Assembly: GCA_947492525.1 (NCBI GenBank) | Contig: CANLNQ010000004.1 | Span: 186,001-250,000, forward strand | Origin: an uncultured Granulosicoccus sp. | GTDB taxonomy: Bacteria > Pseudomonadota > Gammaproteobacteria > Granulosicoccales > Granulosicoccaceae | Length of the DNA stretch: 64,000 nucleotides | Direction of reading: 5' to 3' | In this document: in pieces, positions 16,094 to 25,004 of the stretch | How positions within the stretch are numbered: the first letter of the stretch is position 1 | How the letters are laid out: every line of letters starts with the position of its first letter | Made by a program: the position numbers and the translations under genes | Notes under the pieces: generated by a model | Told to the model about the DNA's origin: nothing | Databases searched by the model: none | What the model saw: the letters and a program-made list of their open reading frames with translations, nothing else

Positions 16094-17449
16094 ATGACAC
16101 CTATATCCCTTTTCGTCAGGCATCAACTCAATGGCTCTGCGAGCAAGGCACGCTTGTTGGCAGTGACGCTTCTGGCTGCACCGCTTCTATGGAGCGGCAA
16201 TGCGTCGGCGGCCGGTCTGAAGGAAGTCTATGAGATGGCAGCGCAGTACGACGCGGAATATTCGGCTGCACAATACGATCTCCAGGCGGCCAGAGAATCC
16301 CTGCCACTGGCACGTTCCACGTTCAGGCCGCAGGCGACCTTTGTCGGTGAGGCGGGTCTTGGCACTCTGGCTGATGACGGTGAGGCTGGCTACGGCGAGA
16401 CGTCGCTTGCACTGTCGTTGAGTCAGTCATTGTTCAATCGCGCCAACAGCAAACTGGTGGATCAGGCCGAGATCGGTGTTCTGCAGGCCGAAGCGCAGTA
16501 CGCGGCGTTGGGGCAGGCGTTGATCCTGCGCGTTGCCAATGCCTATTTCGATGTTCTCAGAGCCGAGGCCAATCTCGAATTCAGCCAGTCCGAGCTGGAA
16601 GCCATCGAACGTCAGCTGGAACAGGCTGAAGGGCGCTACGAGGTCGGACTGGTACCTGTGACCGATGTGCGGACGGCTCAGGCACAACGCGATCTGGCGG
16701 TGGCACAGGAAATCGATGCACGCAATCAGCTGTCGACGGCCAGGGAGGCCTTGTTGCTGATCAGTGGTGCTGATCCCGAGAATCTTGCCACCCTGGCCGA
16801 TGACCTGCCTCTGCAGTCACCGGATCCTGCGAATGTGGACAATTGGGTGGATCTGGCCCGTGAACAGAATCTCGAACTGGTCATTGCACGTTATGCCAGA
16901 GACAGCAGTGAGGCGCAGCTGGCCTTCCAGCGTGCGGGACGTTACCCGACACTGGACCTGGTTGGAACGGCTGCATCGACGAAGACCGACAGTGTCAGCA
17001 GCTCTGATGCCGATGTTGCCGAGATCATGCTGCAACTGAATGTTCCCTTGCTGACCGGTGGTCGAATCAAGGCGCAGGTGGCCCAGGCTCGCGCCGAGTC
17101 ACTGTCAGCCGGCGAGCAGGTGCTGGCGCAGGAGCGTGCCACCACGCAGCAGACCAGAGACGGTTACCGGGGCGTGCAGGCGTCGATCAGTCGCGTCAAG
17201 GCCCTGCGTCAGGCGCTGGTGTCCACTCAGCAATCGGCAGAGGCAACCGAGGCAGGCTTTCGAGCCGGTACGCGTACATCTGTCGAGGTACTGCAGGCGC
17301 TGCGCGACACCTTCAGTGCCCGTTCGGATTACGCCAGTGCGCGCTATGACTACATTCTCAACAGGCTCAATCTGCAGGCTGCGGCCGGCACACTGTCTGA
17401 AGCCGATATCGAAGCCATCGATCGCTACCTGCTTGAAGACGCTGATTGA
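16094..17449 (+). CDS. TolC-family outer-membrane efflux channel
   Basis: A 451-residue outer-membrane factor with two TolC repeats. A signal peptide spans about residues 1-39 (ending GNASAAG). The mature protein starts LKEVYEMAAQYDAEYSAAQYDLQAARE, the common TolC N-terminal helix, and contains long helical stretches such as RVANAYFDVLRAEANLEFSQ and the paired second-repeat helices. It forms the exit duct for the pump encoded upstream (87-bp gap with hairpins). It ends convergent with a second RND pump that has no channel gene of its own and might use this one. Confidence 0.94.
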   Translation: MTPISLFVRHQLNGSASKARLLAVTLLAAPLLWSGNASAAGLKEVYEMAAQYDAEYSAAQYDLQAARESLPLARSTFRPQATFVGEAGLGTLADDGEAGYGETSLALSLSQSLFNRANSKLVDQAEIGVLQAEAQYAALGQALILRVANAYFDVLRAEANLEFSQSELEAIERQLEQAEGRYEVGLVPVTDVRTAQAQRDLAVAQEIDARNQLSTAREALLLISGADPENLATLADDLPLQSPDPANVDNWVDLAREQNLELVIARYARDSSEAQLAFQRAGRYPTLDLVGTAASTKTDSVSSSDADVAEIMLQLNVPLLTGGRIKAQVAQARAESLSAGEQVLAQERATTQQTRDGYRGVQASISRVKALRQALVSTQQSAEATEAGFRAGTRTSVEVLQALRDTFSARSDYASARYDYILNRLNLQAAAGTLSEADIEAIDRYLLEDAD

Positions 17450-17473
17450 TCACGGTAGCGCTCATCGCCTGAG

Positions 17474-17513
17474 GGTCGATCGACCGTCAAGGGTCGTCAG
17501 GTCGAACGACCTG
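17474..17513. terminator. Inverted repeats between convergent efflux operons
   Basis: A 12-bp palindrome GGTCGATCGACC (17474-17485) and a hairpin pairing CAGGTC (17498-17503) with GACCTG (17508-17513) lie in the 92-bp gap between the channel gene and the convergent RND gene. GGTCG-like words recur through the gap. They can act on both strands as transcript ends, though there is no T-run. Confidence 0.45.
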
Positions 17514-17541
17514 AAGGTCAGATGCGTCTCGAGAAGCGCTG

Positions 17542-20500
17542 CTATGCAGCAGCAGCCTCGGCTACCGCCTCGAGACGCTCATCCTCGAAACGCTCATCGC
17601 GCTTGAAGAAGACGTAGTACAACACAGGAGCGGCAATGAGTGTCAGCACCGATCCGAATGCAAGACCTGCCATGATGGTTACCGACATGGACACGAAGAA
17701 GGCATCTCCCAGCAACGGGACCATGCCCAGTATCGTGGTGGCTGCTGCCAGAACCACGGGCCTGAAGCGGGAAACGGATGCCGATACCACCGCTTCCTTG
17801 AGCTGAATGCCGTCGGCACGAACGATGTCGATTTCTTCCACCAGCACGATGCCGTTCTTGATCAGCATACCCGCCAGACTGAGCAGTCCGAGCAATGCCG
17901 TGAAACTGAACGGCAAACCGGTCGCCAACAGGCCGATCACGACACCGGTTACTGCCATGGGCACCAGCAGCCATATCACCAGAGGTTGTCTCAAGGCATT
18001 GAACAGAAGAATGGATATGATGACCATGATCAGCAGTGCAACGGGAAGCTGTTGTGCCAGAGAGCGTTGAGCGTCTCCCGAGTCCTCGTATTCACCCCCC
18101 CATTCGATACGGTATCCCGGGGGCAATGCCATCGATTCCACAGCATCCTTGATCTGCGCGTGTACGGCTGCGGCAGTCGTATCCAGTGCGATATCGGCTG
18201 ACACGGTCAAGGTGGGCACACGGCCGCGGCGGTGTACCAGGGTATTCTGTATCTCGTAGTCGAAACCATCGATCACCTGTCCCAGCGGGATGGCGACATC
18301 CGATGAGTTCGACTGCGTCATGTGATCGATGAGTCGGTAGGGCGTATTTCTGGGAGCCCTGACAATGATGGGAATCTGTCGTTCATCGTCACGATAGACA
18401 CCGGCGTACACGCCATCGGTGGCGAATCGCAAGGTTTGTGCAACGGAATCCCGCGTCACCCCCGCGGTCTGTGCACGATCTTCGGCGTAGACCGGCCGTA
18501 TGACCAATTCCTGTTCGTGCCAGTCTGTACGCATGCCTGTGAACTGCTCGGATGAAGCCTGCATGATTCGGGCAGCTGTGCTTCCCAGGTCCCTCAATAC
18601 CGCAAAGTCCGGCCCGGAGATACGAAGTTGTATGGGATCACCACCACCGGGCCCGAAGACCAGCCGCTTGGTACGAAACTCGCCATCGATGAGCCGGGAT
18701 TTGCCGAAGTCTTCCAGGTCCTTCTGCAACTGTGGAATGGCATCGAGACTTTGAGTGCGTACGATCAGGTGACCGTAACTGGCGTTGGCTCGCTGAATCG
18801 GATAGGTGAGCATGAACCGGGATGCGCCGTTACCCACGAACGCGGTGACCGAGACGACATCGTCTCTGGCCATCAACCAGTCTTCGACCTGTTGCAGATC
18901 GGCGGAGGTTTTGCTGATGTCCGTGCCCTGAGCCATCTTGTAGTGAACAAAGAACAGGGGCGTATTGGAGTCCGGAAAGAACTGCTGCTTGACCTGGGTG
19001 AATCCTGCAAAGGAGGCGATCGTGATCAATATCAGTGCCGGAATGACCAGCCAGCGAATCTTCAGCGAAGCCCGCAGAATGGCGGCATAGCTGCGGAAAA
19101 CCGCGCCGGTATAGGCCTCATCGTTGCCACTGGTATCCTGTTTGAAGAAGTAATGACCGAACAGGGGCGTTACCGTCACGGCCAGCAACCAGGACAACAG
19201 CAGAGAGGTGCCAATGACGGCGAACAGAGAGAACAGGAACTCTCCGGTGGCGTTGGAGCTCAGGCCGATGGCGGCGAAGGACATGATGCCGATAACGGTC
19301 GCTCCCAGCAGTGGAATCTGGGTTTTCGATGCGGCCTCGTCGGCAGCGTCTCGCGAGTTGCGTCCACGGTGCATGGCAGTCTGCATGCCCTCGGCCACCA
19401 CGATTGCATTGTCCACCAGCATACCCATCGCGATGATCAAGGCACCGAGTGAAATGCGCTCCATCTCGATGGCGAACAGCTTCATGAAGAGCAGGGTACC
19501 CAGTACCGTCAACAGCAGTGTGCTTCCGACGACAACCGCCGCACGCCAGCCCATGAACAGGGCAAGGACGATGACCACGATGCCGACCGACATCGCCAGG
19601 TTGACCAGGAAGGCGTTGGAAGCTTCTTCCACGACAGTATGCTGCTGATAGACAGGCTCTATCTGTACCCCGTAGGGAATGTCCGCCCACAGCTCCTTGA
19701 GTCGTTGGTCGACGCGCTTGCCCACTTCCACGATGTTCTCGGTCGGCAGTCCTGCCACGCCAATGGTGAACGCTTCGGCACCATTGAAGCGAATCATGAT
19801 CGAGGGGTCCTCCACACGCTTGCGCACCACCGAGGATATGTCGTTGAGCCCGATGACCTGTCCGGCAACCCCCAGCGACAGGCTGGCAATATCATCGACG
19901 CTGTCCGATCCGGTCGGGGCCTGGATGATGACATCGTCGACTTCACCGGCAGATACCACGGAGTTGGATTGGGCGATGGCGTTCAGAAACGCTGCAGGTG
20001 GAATGTTCTGGTTGGCGATCAAGGCCAGATTGGGCTCGACGAAAATGGCCTCCTCCGGAAGGCCGGCCAGGTCCACGTCGGCAACACCGGGCACCGCCAG
20101 CAACTCTCGTCGGAGAAAGGTGCCCAGATCATGCAATTCGCCATCGTCGAAGCCCTGGGCCATGACTGCGAAATACAAGCCGAATACATCGCCGAAACTG
20201 TCGTTCACATAAGGCGTGGAGACACCCGCGGGCAGACTCAGTGACGCATCGGAGATATGCGCTCGCAGGCGTGTCCAGATGCCCTTGAGTTCGGGACCCT
20301 TGATCTCGGGCTTGATCTCCACCTCGATCAGTGACTGCCCGGGTGTGTTGATCGAGACGATCTCATCCACCTCGGCCAGTTTCTGGATGGCACTCTCCAG
20401 TGGTTCCGAGACTTCCAGAGCCACCTGTTCAGCCGAGGCTCCGGGGTATTGCGTGACGATCGCCGCTGTCTTGATGGTGAAGGCCGGATCCTCGAGCCGC

Positions 20501-20598
20501 CCCAGGGAGAAGAAGCTCCAGATGCCGCCGATCAGGCAGATCAGGATGAACAGCCAGGTGAAGATGGGCTTGTCGATACTCGTGCGAGCAATATTCAT
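17542..20598 (-). CDS. RND efflux transporter permease (second pump)
   Basis: A 1018-residue RND transporter, full length. It starts MNIARTSIDKPIFTWLFIL and has the N-terminal helix, first periplasmic loop with YPGASAEQVALEVSEPLE, and twelve-helix layout. TM4 reads GMLVDNAIVVAEGM, so the second Asp of the AcrB-type Asp-Asp pair is Asn; this is usual in the subfamily that includes TriC-like pumps. The TM10 Lys is in GMLIKNGIVLVEEID. It is probably cotranscribed with the adaptor gene 17 bp upstream. No outer-membrane channel is encoded with it. Confidence 0.94.
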   Translation of the reverse strand: MNIARTSIDKPIFTWLFILICLIGGIWSFFSLGRLEDPAFTIKTAAIVTQYPGASAEQVALEVSEPLESAIQKLAEVDEIVSINTPGQSLIEVEIKPEIKGPELKGIWTRLRAHISDASLSLPAGVSTPYVNDSFGDVFGLYFAVMAQGFDDGELHDLGTFLRRELLAVPGVADVDLAGLPEEAIFVEPNLALIANQNIPPAAFLNAIAQSNSVVSAGEVDDVIIQAPTGSDSVDDIASLSLGVAGQVIGLNDISSVVRKRVEDPSIMIRFNGAEAFTIGVAGLPTENIVEVGKRVDQRLKELWADIPYGVQIEPVYQQHTVVEEASNAFLVNLAMSVGIVVIVLALFMGWRAAVVVGSTLLLTVLGTLLFMKLFAIEMERISLGALIIAMGMLVDNAIVVAEGMQTAMHRGRNSRDAADEAASKTQIPLLGATVIGIMSFAAIGLSSNATGEFLFSLFAVIGTSLLLSWLLAVTVTPLFGHYFFKQDTSGNDEAYTGAVFRSYAAILRASLKIRWLVIPALILITIASFAGFTQVKQQFFPDSNTPLFFVHYKMAQGTDISKTSADLQQVEDWLMARDDVVSVTAFVGNGASRFMLTYPIQRANASYGHLIVRTQSLDAIPQLQKDLEDFGKSRLIDGEFRTKRLVFGPGGGDPIQLRISGPDFAVLRDLGSTAARIMQASSEQFTGMRTDWHEQELVIRPVYAEDRAQTAGVTRDSVAQTLRFATDGVYAGVYRDDERQIPIIVRAPRNTPYRLIDHMTQSNSSDVAIPLGQVIDGFDYEIQNTLVHRRGRVPTLTVSADIALDTTAAAVHAQIKDAVESMALPPGYRIEWGGEYEDSGDAQRSLAQQLPVALLIMVIISILLFNALRQPLVIWLLVPMAVTGVVIGLLATGLPFSFTALLGLLSLAGMLIKNGIVLVEEIDIVRADGIQLKEAVVSASVSRFRPVVLAAATTILGMVPLLGDAFFVSMSVTIMAGLAFGSVLTLIAAPVLYYVFFKRDERFEDERLEAVAEAAAA

Positions 20599-20615
20599 GA
20601 TGAAGCCGGCCCGGG

Positions 20616-21653
20616 TCAGAATGAGGTGAATCGGCGTACGGTCTGCCCATCGCTCAGTTCATCGACGCCGGAGGCCACGATCTCCTTGCCGGATTCGATA
20701 CCACTGAGAATCTGTATCTCGCCACCGGCATTGACACCGATCTCGACCGGCACCTTGGCGACTTGCAGCTGATCACCCGATGTTTCCACCTGCATGACGG
20801 CCGTGCTTCCATCATGGTTCTTGAAAATGGCAGTGGCGGGAACCGTGATACCACCGGGGACACCCTGGATTCGTCCGATGACGGTGACGGACGCACCCGG
20901 AAACAGCAGCAGGCCCTCGGGAGGTTTCATGCCCAGAGACAGACGAAATGTCTGACCGACCTGTGAGGCCTCCGCATCCACCTCTCGAAACTCCACAGGG
21001 TAGACCTCGTCACTGGCTGGAAAGATGGCTGTGAATTCCAGGTTCGGATCATTGCCCACCACCTGGAACAGGATCTCGGGTATATCGATTTCGATTCTGA
21101 GCTCCGACAGGTCGTGCAGGCGAGCCACGGGTGTGCCGGCACTGATGGTCGTGAAATTGGCCACCGAGCGTCGGGCAACAACGGCGTCGAAGGGGGCTGT
21201 CAATGTGGCGTGCTCAAGCGCAAACTCGGCATCCCTCACCGTAACCGCTGCAATCGTCGACGCCGTACGCGCATCGTCGAGGGCAGCTCTGGTCGCCCCG
21301 TTGCCTTGCAGACGCTGCAGACGGCTGAGGGTACGGTCCGCCTGTTGCTTGCTGGCCTGAGCCCGATCCAGCGCCAGTTCGAAAGGTTCCTGATCCAGCG
21401 TCGCCACTAGGTCGCCCTTGCGCATGCGGGCACCCTCGATCGCCGGAAACTCGACCAGCTGTCCGGCCACCTGAAAGGCCAGATCGACCGTTTGTCGAGC
21501 CACCACGCGCCCGAAAAACGAACGTTCGATGCTCTGGTCATTGCTCGGCAGAGTCATGACCTTGACAGGCTTGGGGGCGGTGGGTGTTTCCTGCGCCCCA
21601 GCCGTGGCCGTCATCAGCGATATCGACAACAGCAGCGAGGCCAGCCGGAGCAT
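20616..21653 (-). CDS. RND efflux periplasmic adaptor (second pump)
   Basis: A membrane fusion protein of about 345 residues from the start chosen here. The open frame extends to 21944, but the extra 97 residues are not family-like. The start at 21653 puts a signal peptide (MLRLASLLLSISLMTATAGAQ) at the N-terminus. ATGs at 21728 and 21791 are alternatives; none has a convincing ribosome site. Lipoyl half-motifs (VAGQLVEFPAIEGARMRKGDLVATLD; LTAPFDAVVARRSV) flank a short alpha-hairpin (QASKQQADRTLSRLQ). It delivers substrates or seals the pump encoded 17 bp downstream. Confidence 0.88.
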   Translation of the reverse strand: MLRLASLLLSISLMTATAGAQETPTAPKPVKVMTLPSNDQSIERSFFGRVVARQTVDLAFQVAGQLVEFPAIEGARMRKGDLVATLDQEPFELALDRAQASKQQADRTLSRLQRLQGNGATRAALDDARTASTIAAVTVRDAEFALEHATLTAPFDAVVARRSVANFTTISAGTPVARLHDLSELRIEIDIPEILFQVVGNDPNLEFTAIFPASDEVYPVEFREVDAEASQVGQTFRLSLGMKPPEGLLLFPGASVTVIGRIQGVPGGITVPATAIFKNHDGSTAVMQVETSGDQLQVAKVPVEIGVNAGGEIQILSGIESGKEIVASGVDELSDGQTVRRFTSF

Positions 21654-22109
21654 TCCGGGAGCACCAGAACCCGTCCGATGGCTCGCAAGGCGAGTCAGGC
21701 CGCCGAGTCGGGAGCGGGAGCATTGCATCCTGGCTGTATTGACCCAGGGGTGCCGGCAGGTATCACGGGCCATCGGGTAGTCTGTTTTCATGGGTGTTCC
21801 GTGGACGGTTGCTTGGCGATCATTCTCGACAGAAAGCGCTTTCATCAAACCGGGTCGACTGTCAGTGATGCCACTGTTGAACAGGGTAGCGGCCGTTTCC
21901 CGTTTGCGTTGATATCGGCCGCGGAACAGCTCTCTGGTGACCACCGACAGGCAGGAAAGCGCTCGGCTCCGATGGTACTGGCGTTTGCTGTCCTTCGGTG
22001 ACCACGACAGTTATTCGCGGCCGGGAGAGACCCGCCTGGCGAGACATGACGTATCATCAATACAAGCCCGTAATAGGGTCCTCCCACCGGCTATGCGAAA
22101 ACCTTTTTT
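21654..22109. other. Intergenic region, or partly 5' coding if a longer adaptor start is used
   Basis: A gap of 456 bp between the divergent adaptor and LpxR-like genes. The first part (to 21944) is open in the adaptor frame. It should hold promoters for both sides, but I see no clear -35/-10 pair or operator. Confidence 0.4.
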
Positions 22110-23185
22110 GTGAACGAATTATCTTGCCTGGGGTTGCGAACCCTCGCGACAGACAATGCCAGAAAATATCTGTCAGCCTTGCTCGTCAGTCTGTGTCTCA
22201 ATGGATACAGTCATGCGCAGGAGGGTCAGACGGTTGAGGGCGTGCCGGGCGATGAAGTGCCTCGATACTTCACGTTCATCTTCGAGAATGACATCTTCGT
22301 GGGTGAGGACAATGGTTACACCAATGGGCTCGGCATGACCTTCGGCAAGGGGCCTTTTCGCGAATTCAACGAGGACACGCTTCCGCGCTGGTTGCTGCCC
22401 CTGATCTCCGATAGCTACCTCAATCGTGGTGAGGGCGTTCGCCGGGGGGTGGCGCATACCTTTTTCCAGCGCACATGCAGACCCCTCAGGACATCACGCT
22501 GTCCGAGCCTGCCGATGGCGACCTGCCTTATGCCGGATTGCTGGGCTGGATCGGTACGTTCTACAAATACGATGAGATTCGCTCCGATCAATTTTCCATT
22601 GTGGCCGGGATCGTCGGTCCGGCCTCACTGGCGGAGCAGGGGCAGTCGATCATCCACGGTGCAACCGGTTCGGATCAGCCTGAAGGCTGGGACACTCAGC
22701 TGAAGAACGAACCGGTGGGCAGGGTCGAGGCCATGCGGGTGCAGAAACTGGGCCGATTCGGTGAGGGCCCTCGCAAGTGGGACATCCTCGGGATCGCCAG
22801 TGCAGGCCTGGGCACACTGCAGTCAGGTATCGGGGCCGGCTTTGCGGTACGCTGGGGGTCCAATCTGGATTACACCCATTCCACCTTTTCCCTGGAGGCG
22901 AATCGACAGGTCAACTCACTGGCGATTCGAGAATCCAATGGCTTCTACGTATACGCCGGTGCCAGGGCCGATGTGTTCTTCAATGATGTCCTGGTGCAGG
23001 GGAATACCTTCACAGATAGTTTTTCCGCCGAATTGGAACATCTGCAGGATCAATTCTCGGCAGGCGTTGTCTGGAGCATGGGCAAACTGGCCTACGTCTT
23101 TCAACTGTCCACCTTCAGTTCACGCACGGAATTCACTGATGAACGAGAAAAGTATGGTGCCCTGAGCGTGACCTTTCGCTACTGA
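22110..23185 (+). pseudogene. LpxR-like (DUF2219) outer-membrane protein, frameshifted
   Basis: Two overlapping frames together make one DUF2219/LpxR-type beta-barrel of about 357 residues. Frame one (from GTG 22110) gives a signal-like N-terminus and the family motif FENDIFVGEDNGYTNGLGMTFGKG; it runs into VAHTFFQR and then into non-family sequence. Frame two resumes at ATG 22475 with MQTPQDI, DLPYAGLLGW and the rest of the barrel, ending in Phe-Arg-Tyr, a typical outer-membrane C-terminus. Removing one CA from CACA at 22472-22475 joins them as Gln-Arg-Met-Gln-Thr-Pro, exactly the family spacing. LpxR removes the 3'-acyloxyacyl chain of lipid A. It is a real mutation, an assembly error, or slippage-based switching. 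Confidence 0.75.
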
Positions 23186-23234
23186 TGCACGCCGTGCTGC
23201 TGGTCTGTTGCTGAACGGCCGATGATCGTGGTGC

Positions 23235-23990
23235 TCACTGGTGCAAGGCCGCGGTGTCCTGCAGGTAGAACTGCCTCATCAAATCATAGATCTCCGGATA
23301 GGCCGCTATCAGATCCGCCGGAGTTTCGAAGAACACTTCGCTGAGAACGGCGAAGAATTCGGCCGGATCAGTCGCACCATAGCGATCCAGTCCCGGTTTG
23401 GGGTGTTGTCTGAAGTCCTCGAAGGCATCATTCATCACTTGCGACCATACGCCCGGATTCATGCCGTGCTGCATGGGCGGAAAACCGTTGGCACGCCCGT
23501 TCAGCATATCCAGCTTGTGAACAAATTCATGGATCACGACGTTGTGGCCATCCAGCCAGCCGGCATGTTCGGCATCGGACCAGGACAGTATCACCGGACC
23601 GCGTAGCCAGGCTTCGCCACTGAGATGCCGACTACCCGAATGCGTGACGCCGAATTCGTCAACGGTGGTGCTATCGCGTCTGAAGGCGCCCGGATAGATG
23701 ACGATTTCGGACCAGCCGGCGTACCATTCCAGACCAAGATTGAGAATGGGCAGGCAGGCCTGCAGTGAAATGGATCGGCGCATGGCGTCGGTAATCACGA
23801 ACTCATTGGGCCCGCTGAAATTCTTCGCGTGCAGGAACAGCGTGGACAATTCGAACAGTCTGGATTTCTGCTTCTCGCTCAGACGCTGCAGCAAGGGCAG
23901 CCGTGCGGCTGTCTCGTGCCAATCGGCGGGCGAGTGGGGACTTTTGGCGAGTATCCTCGCTCTTTGCCACTGCCGGAAAAACTCGAACAT
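23235..23990 (-). CDS. mtfA: MtfA-like zinc metallopeptidase (DUF980)
   Basis: A 251-residue cytosolic protein. The zinc motif HExxH is seen in NVVIHEFVHKLDMLNGRANG, with a downstream Glu in TDPAEFFAVLSEVFFETP matching the third ligand region of the MtfA/anthrax-lethal-factor-like fold. In E. coli MtfA is an aminopeptidase that binds the repressor Mlc and so modulates the glucose phosphotransferase system. No Mlc homologue is in the window. Start ATG 23990; no operon partner (convergent with the LpxR-like gene, TRIC gene upstream on the same strand with a 143-bp gap). Confidence 0.9.
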   Translation of the reverse strand: MFEFFRQWQRARILAKSPHSPADWHETAARLPLLQRLSEKQKSRLFELSTLFLHAKNFSGPNEFVITDAMRRSISLQACLPILNLGLEWYAGWSEIVIYPGAFRRDSTTVDEFGVTHSGSRHLSGEAWLRGPVILSWSDAEHAGWLDGHNVVIHEFVHKLDMLNGRANGFPPMQHGMNPGVWSQVMNDAFEDFRQHPKPGLDRYGATDPAEFFAVLSEVFFETPADLIAAYPEIYDLMRQFYLQDTAALHQ

Positions 23991-24133
23991 GCCAATCTGA
24001 TCCCGTTGTCGTGCAATTCACAGGAAGTGTTGGCGTAAACCGGTATTGCAAGGCCTGTCGCCCCTGCCGGAAGGGGGGATGCTGCAAATGTGTGCAAACG
24101 CGATTTGCTAATCGACCAGCCGGTGCAGGGAGT

Positions 24134-24733
24134 CTACTCCGTCGGGTAGTCGCGTCCGGCACGGGCGCGGTAGGCCGGCAAGGACAGGCCACGTATCAGA
24201 CCCAGAGCGCGAACAGCGAAGCAGGTCATGACACCGCAGAATTCCGGCACCAGATAAGGCAGCTGTACATACGTCGCCAGGCAGGCATAGACCAGCGCAC
24301 CGGCGAGTGCGGCTGTGGCATATATCTCATGGCGCAGGATAAGCGGAATCTCGCCACACAGGACATCGCGAATGAGTCCACCGAACGTGGCGGTGGACAA
24401 GCCCATGACGATTGCGATGGTGGTGCCGAAGCCAGAACTGATGGCCAGTTTGGCGCCCAGGACGCTGAACAGGCTAAGACCAATGGCATCGGCCCATAGC
24501 AATACGCGGTAGCGATATTCAACGAAGGGTGCGATGAAATAGATGAGCATGGCGACTGCAATGCACAGCCAGACAAAATGTGGCTGATCAACCCAGAAAA
24601 CGGGCAGCCCCAGAAGCAGGTCACGCAAGGTGCCTCCTCCGATGCCGGTTACGATGGCAACAAGGGCAAACCCGACAGGGTCAAGACACTTGCGGGATGC
24701 GACAAGTGCGCCACTGACCGCAAATACAGCCAC
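24134..24733 (-). CDS. TRIC/UPF0126-family membrane channel protein
   Basis: At least 199 residues, about seven transmembrane helices in two homologous halves. The signature GIGGGTLRDLLLG occurs in the first repeat and FGGLIRDVLCGEIPLIL in the second, matching prokaryotic TRIC (YadS/YicG) monovalent-cation channels. The GTG start at 24733 is the only canonical start in frame, yet family members begin about 10 residues earlier. The upstream in-frame sequence codes for ILIWLDLAG, which fits the missing part of helix 1, so the true start may be a non-canonical ATT or CTG near 24745-24769. No operon partners. Confidence 0.85.
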   Translation of the reverse strand: MAVFAVSGALVASRKCLDPVGFALVAIVTGIGGGTLRDLLLGLPVFWVDQPHFVWLCIAVAMLIYFIAPFVEYRYRVLLWADAIGLSLFSVLGAKLAISSGFGTTIAIVMGLSTATFGGLIRDVLCGEIPLILRHEIYATAALAGALVYACLATYVQLPYLVPEFCGVMTCFAVRALGLIRGLSLPAYRARAGRDYPTE

Positions 24734-25004
24734 GCCGGCAAGATCCAGCCATATCAGGATCTGGTCAATCGTTTGAGCAATAGTATTGATGAGCCGGTAC
24801 TCTTTTGACAGATGAGAGGACTGTCGAGCCTGATCGCGGATGAAAGGGGAATGTTACGCACGCTGCCTTCGTCGCCGCGACCGGTCTGACAGTCGGTCAG
24901 GGAACTTCCGCGCGCGAGTATACCGTTTTCATCGCCCTCGTATGGTCTGTGCGGCAGGCCCCGACTACCGGATCGGGGCCTGTCCTTGATGCACAGAGAC
25001 TGCG

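Noticed and set aside
22475-23185. Separate short gene starting at 22475
   Set aside because: It lacks a signal peptide and the first strands of the barrel, which are present in the preceding frame; one frameshifted gene explains both better.
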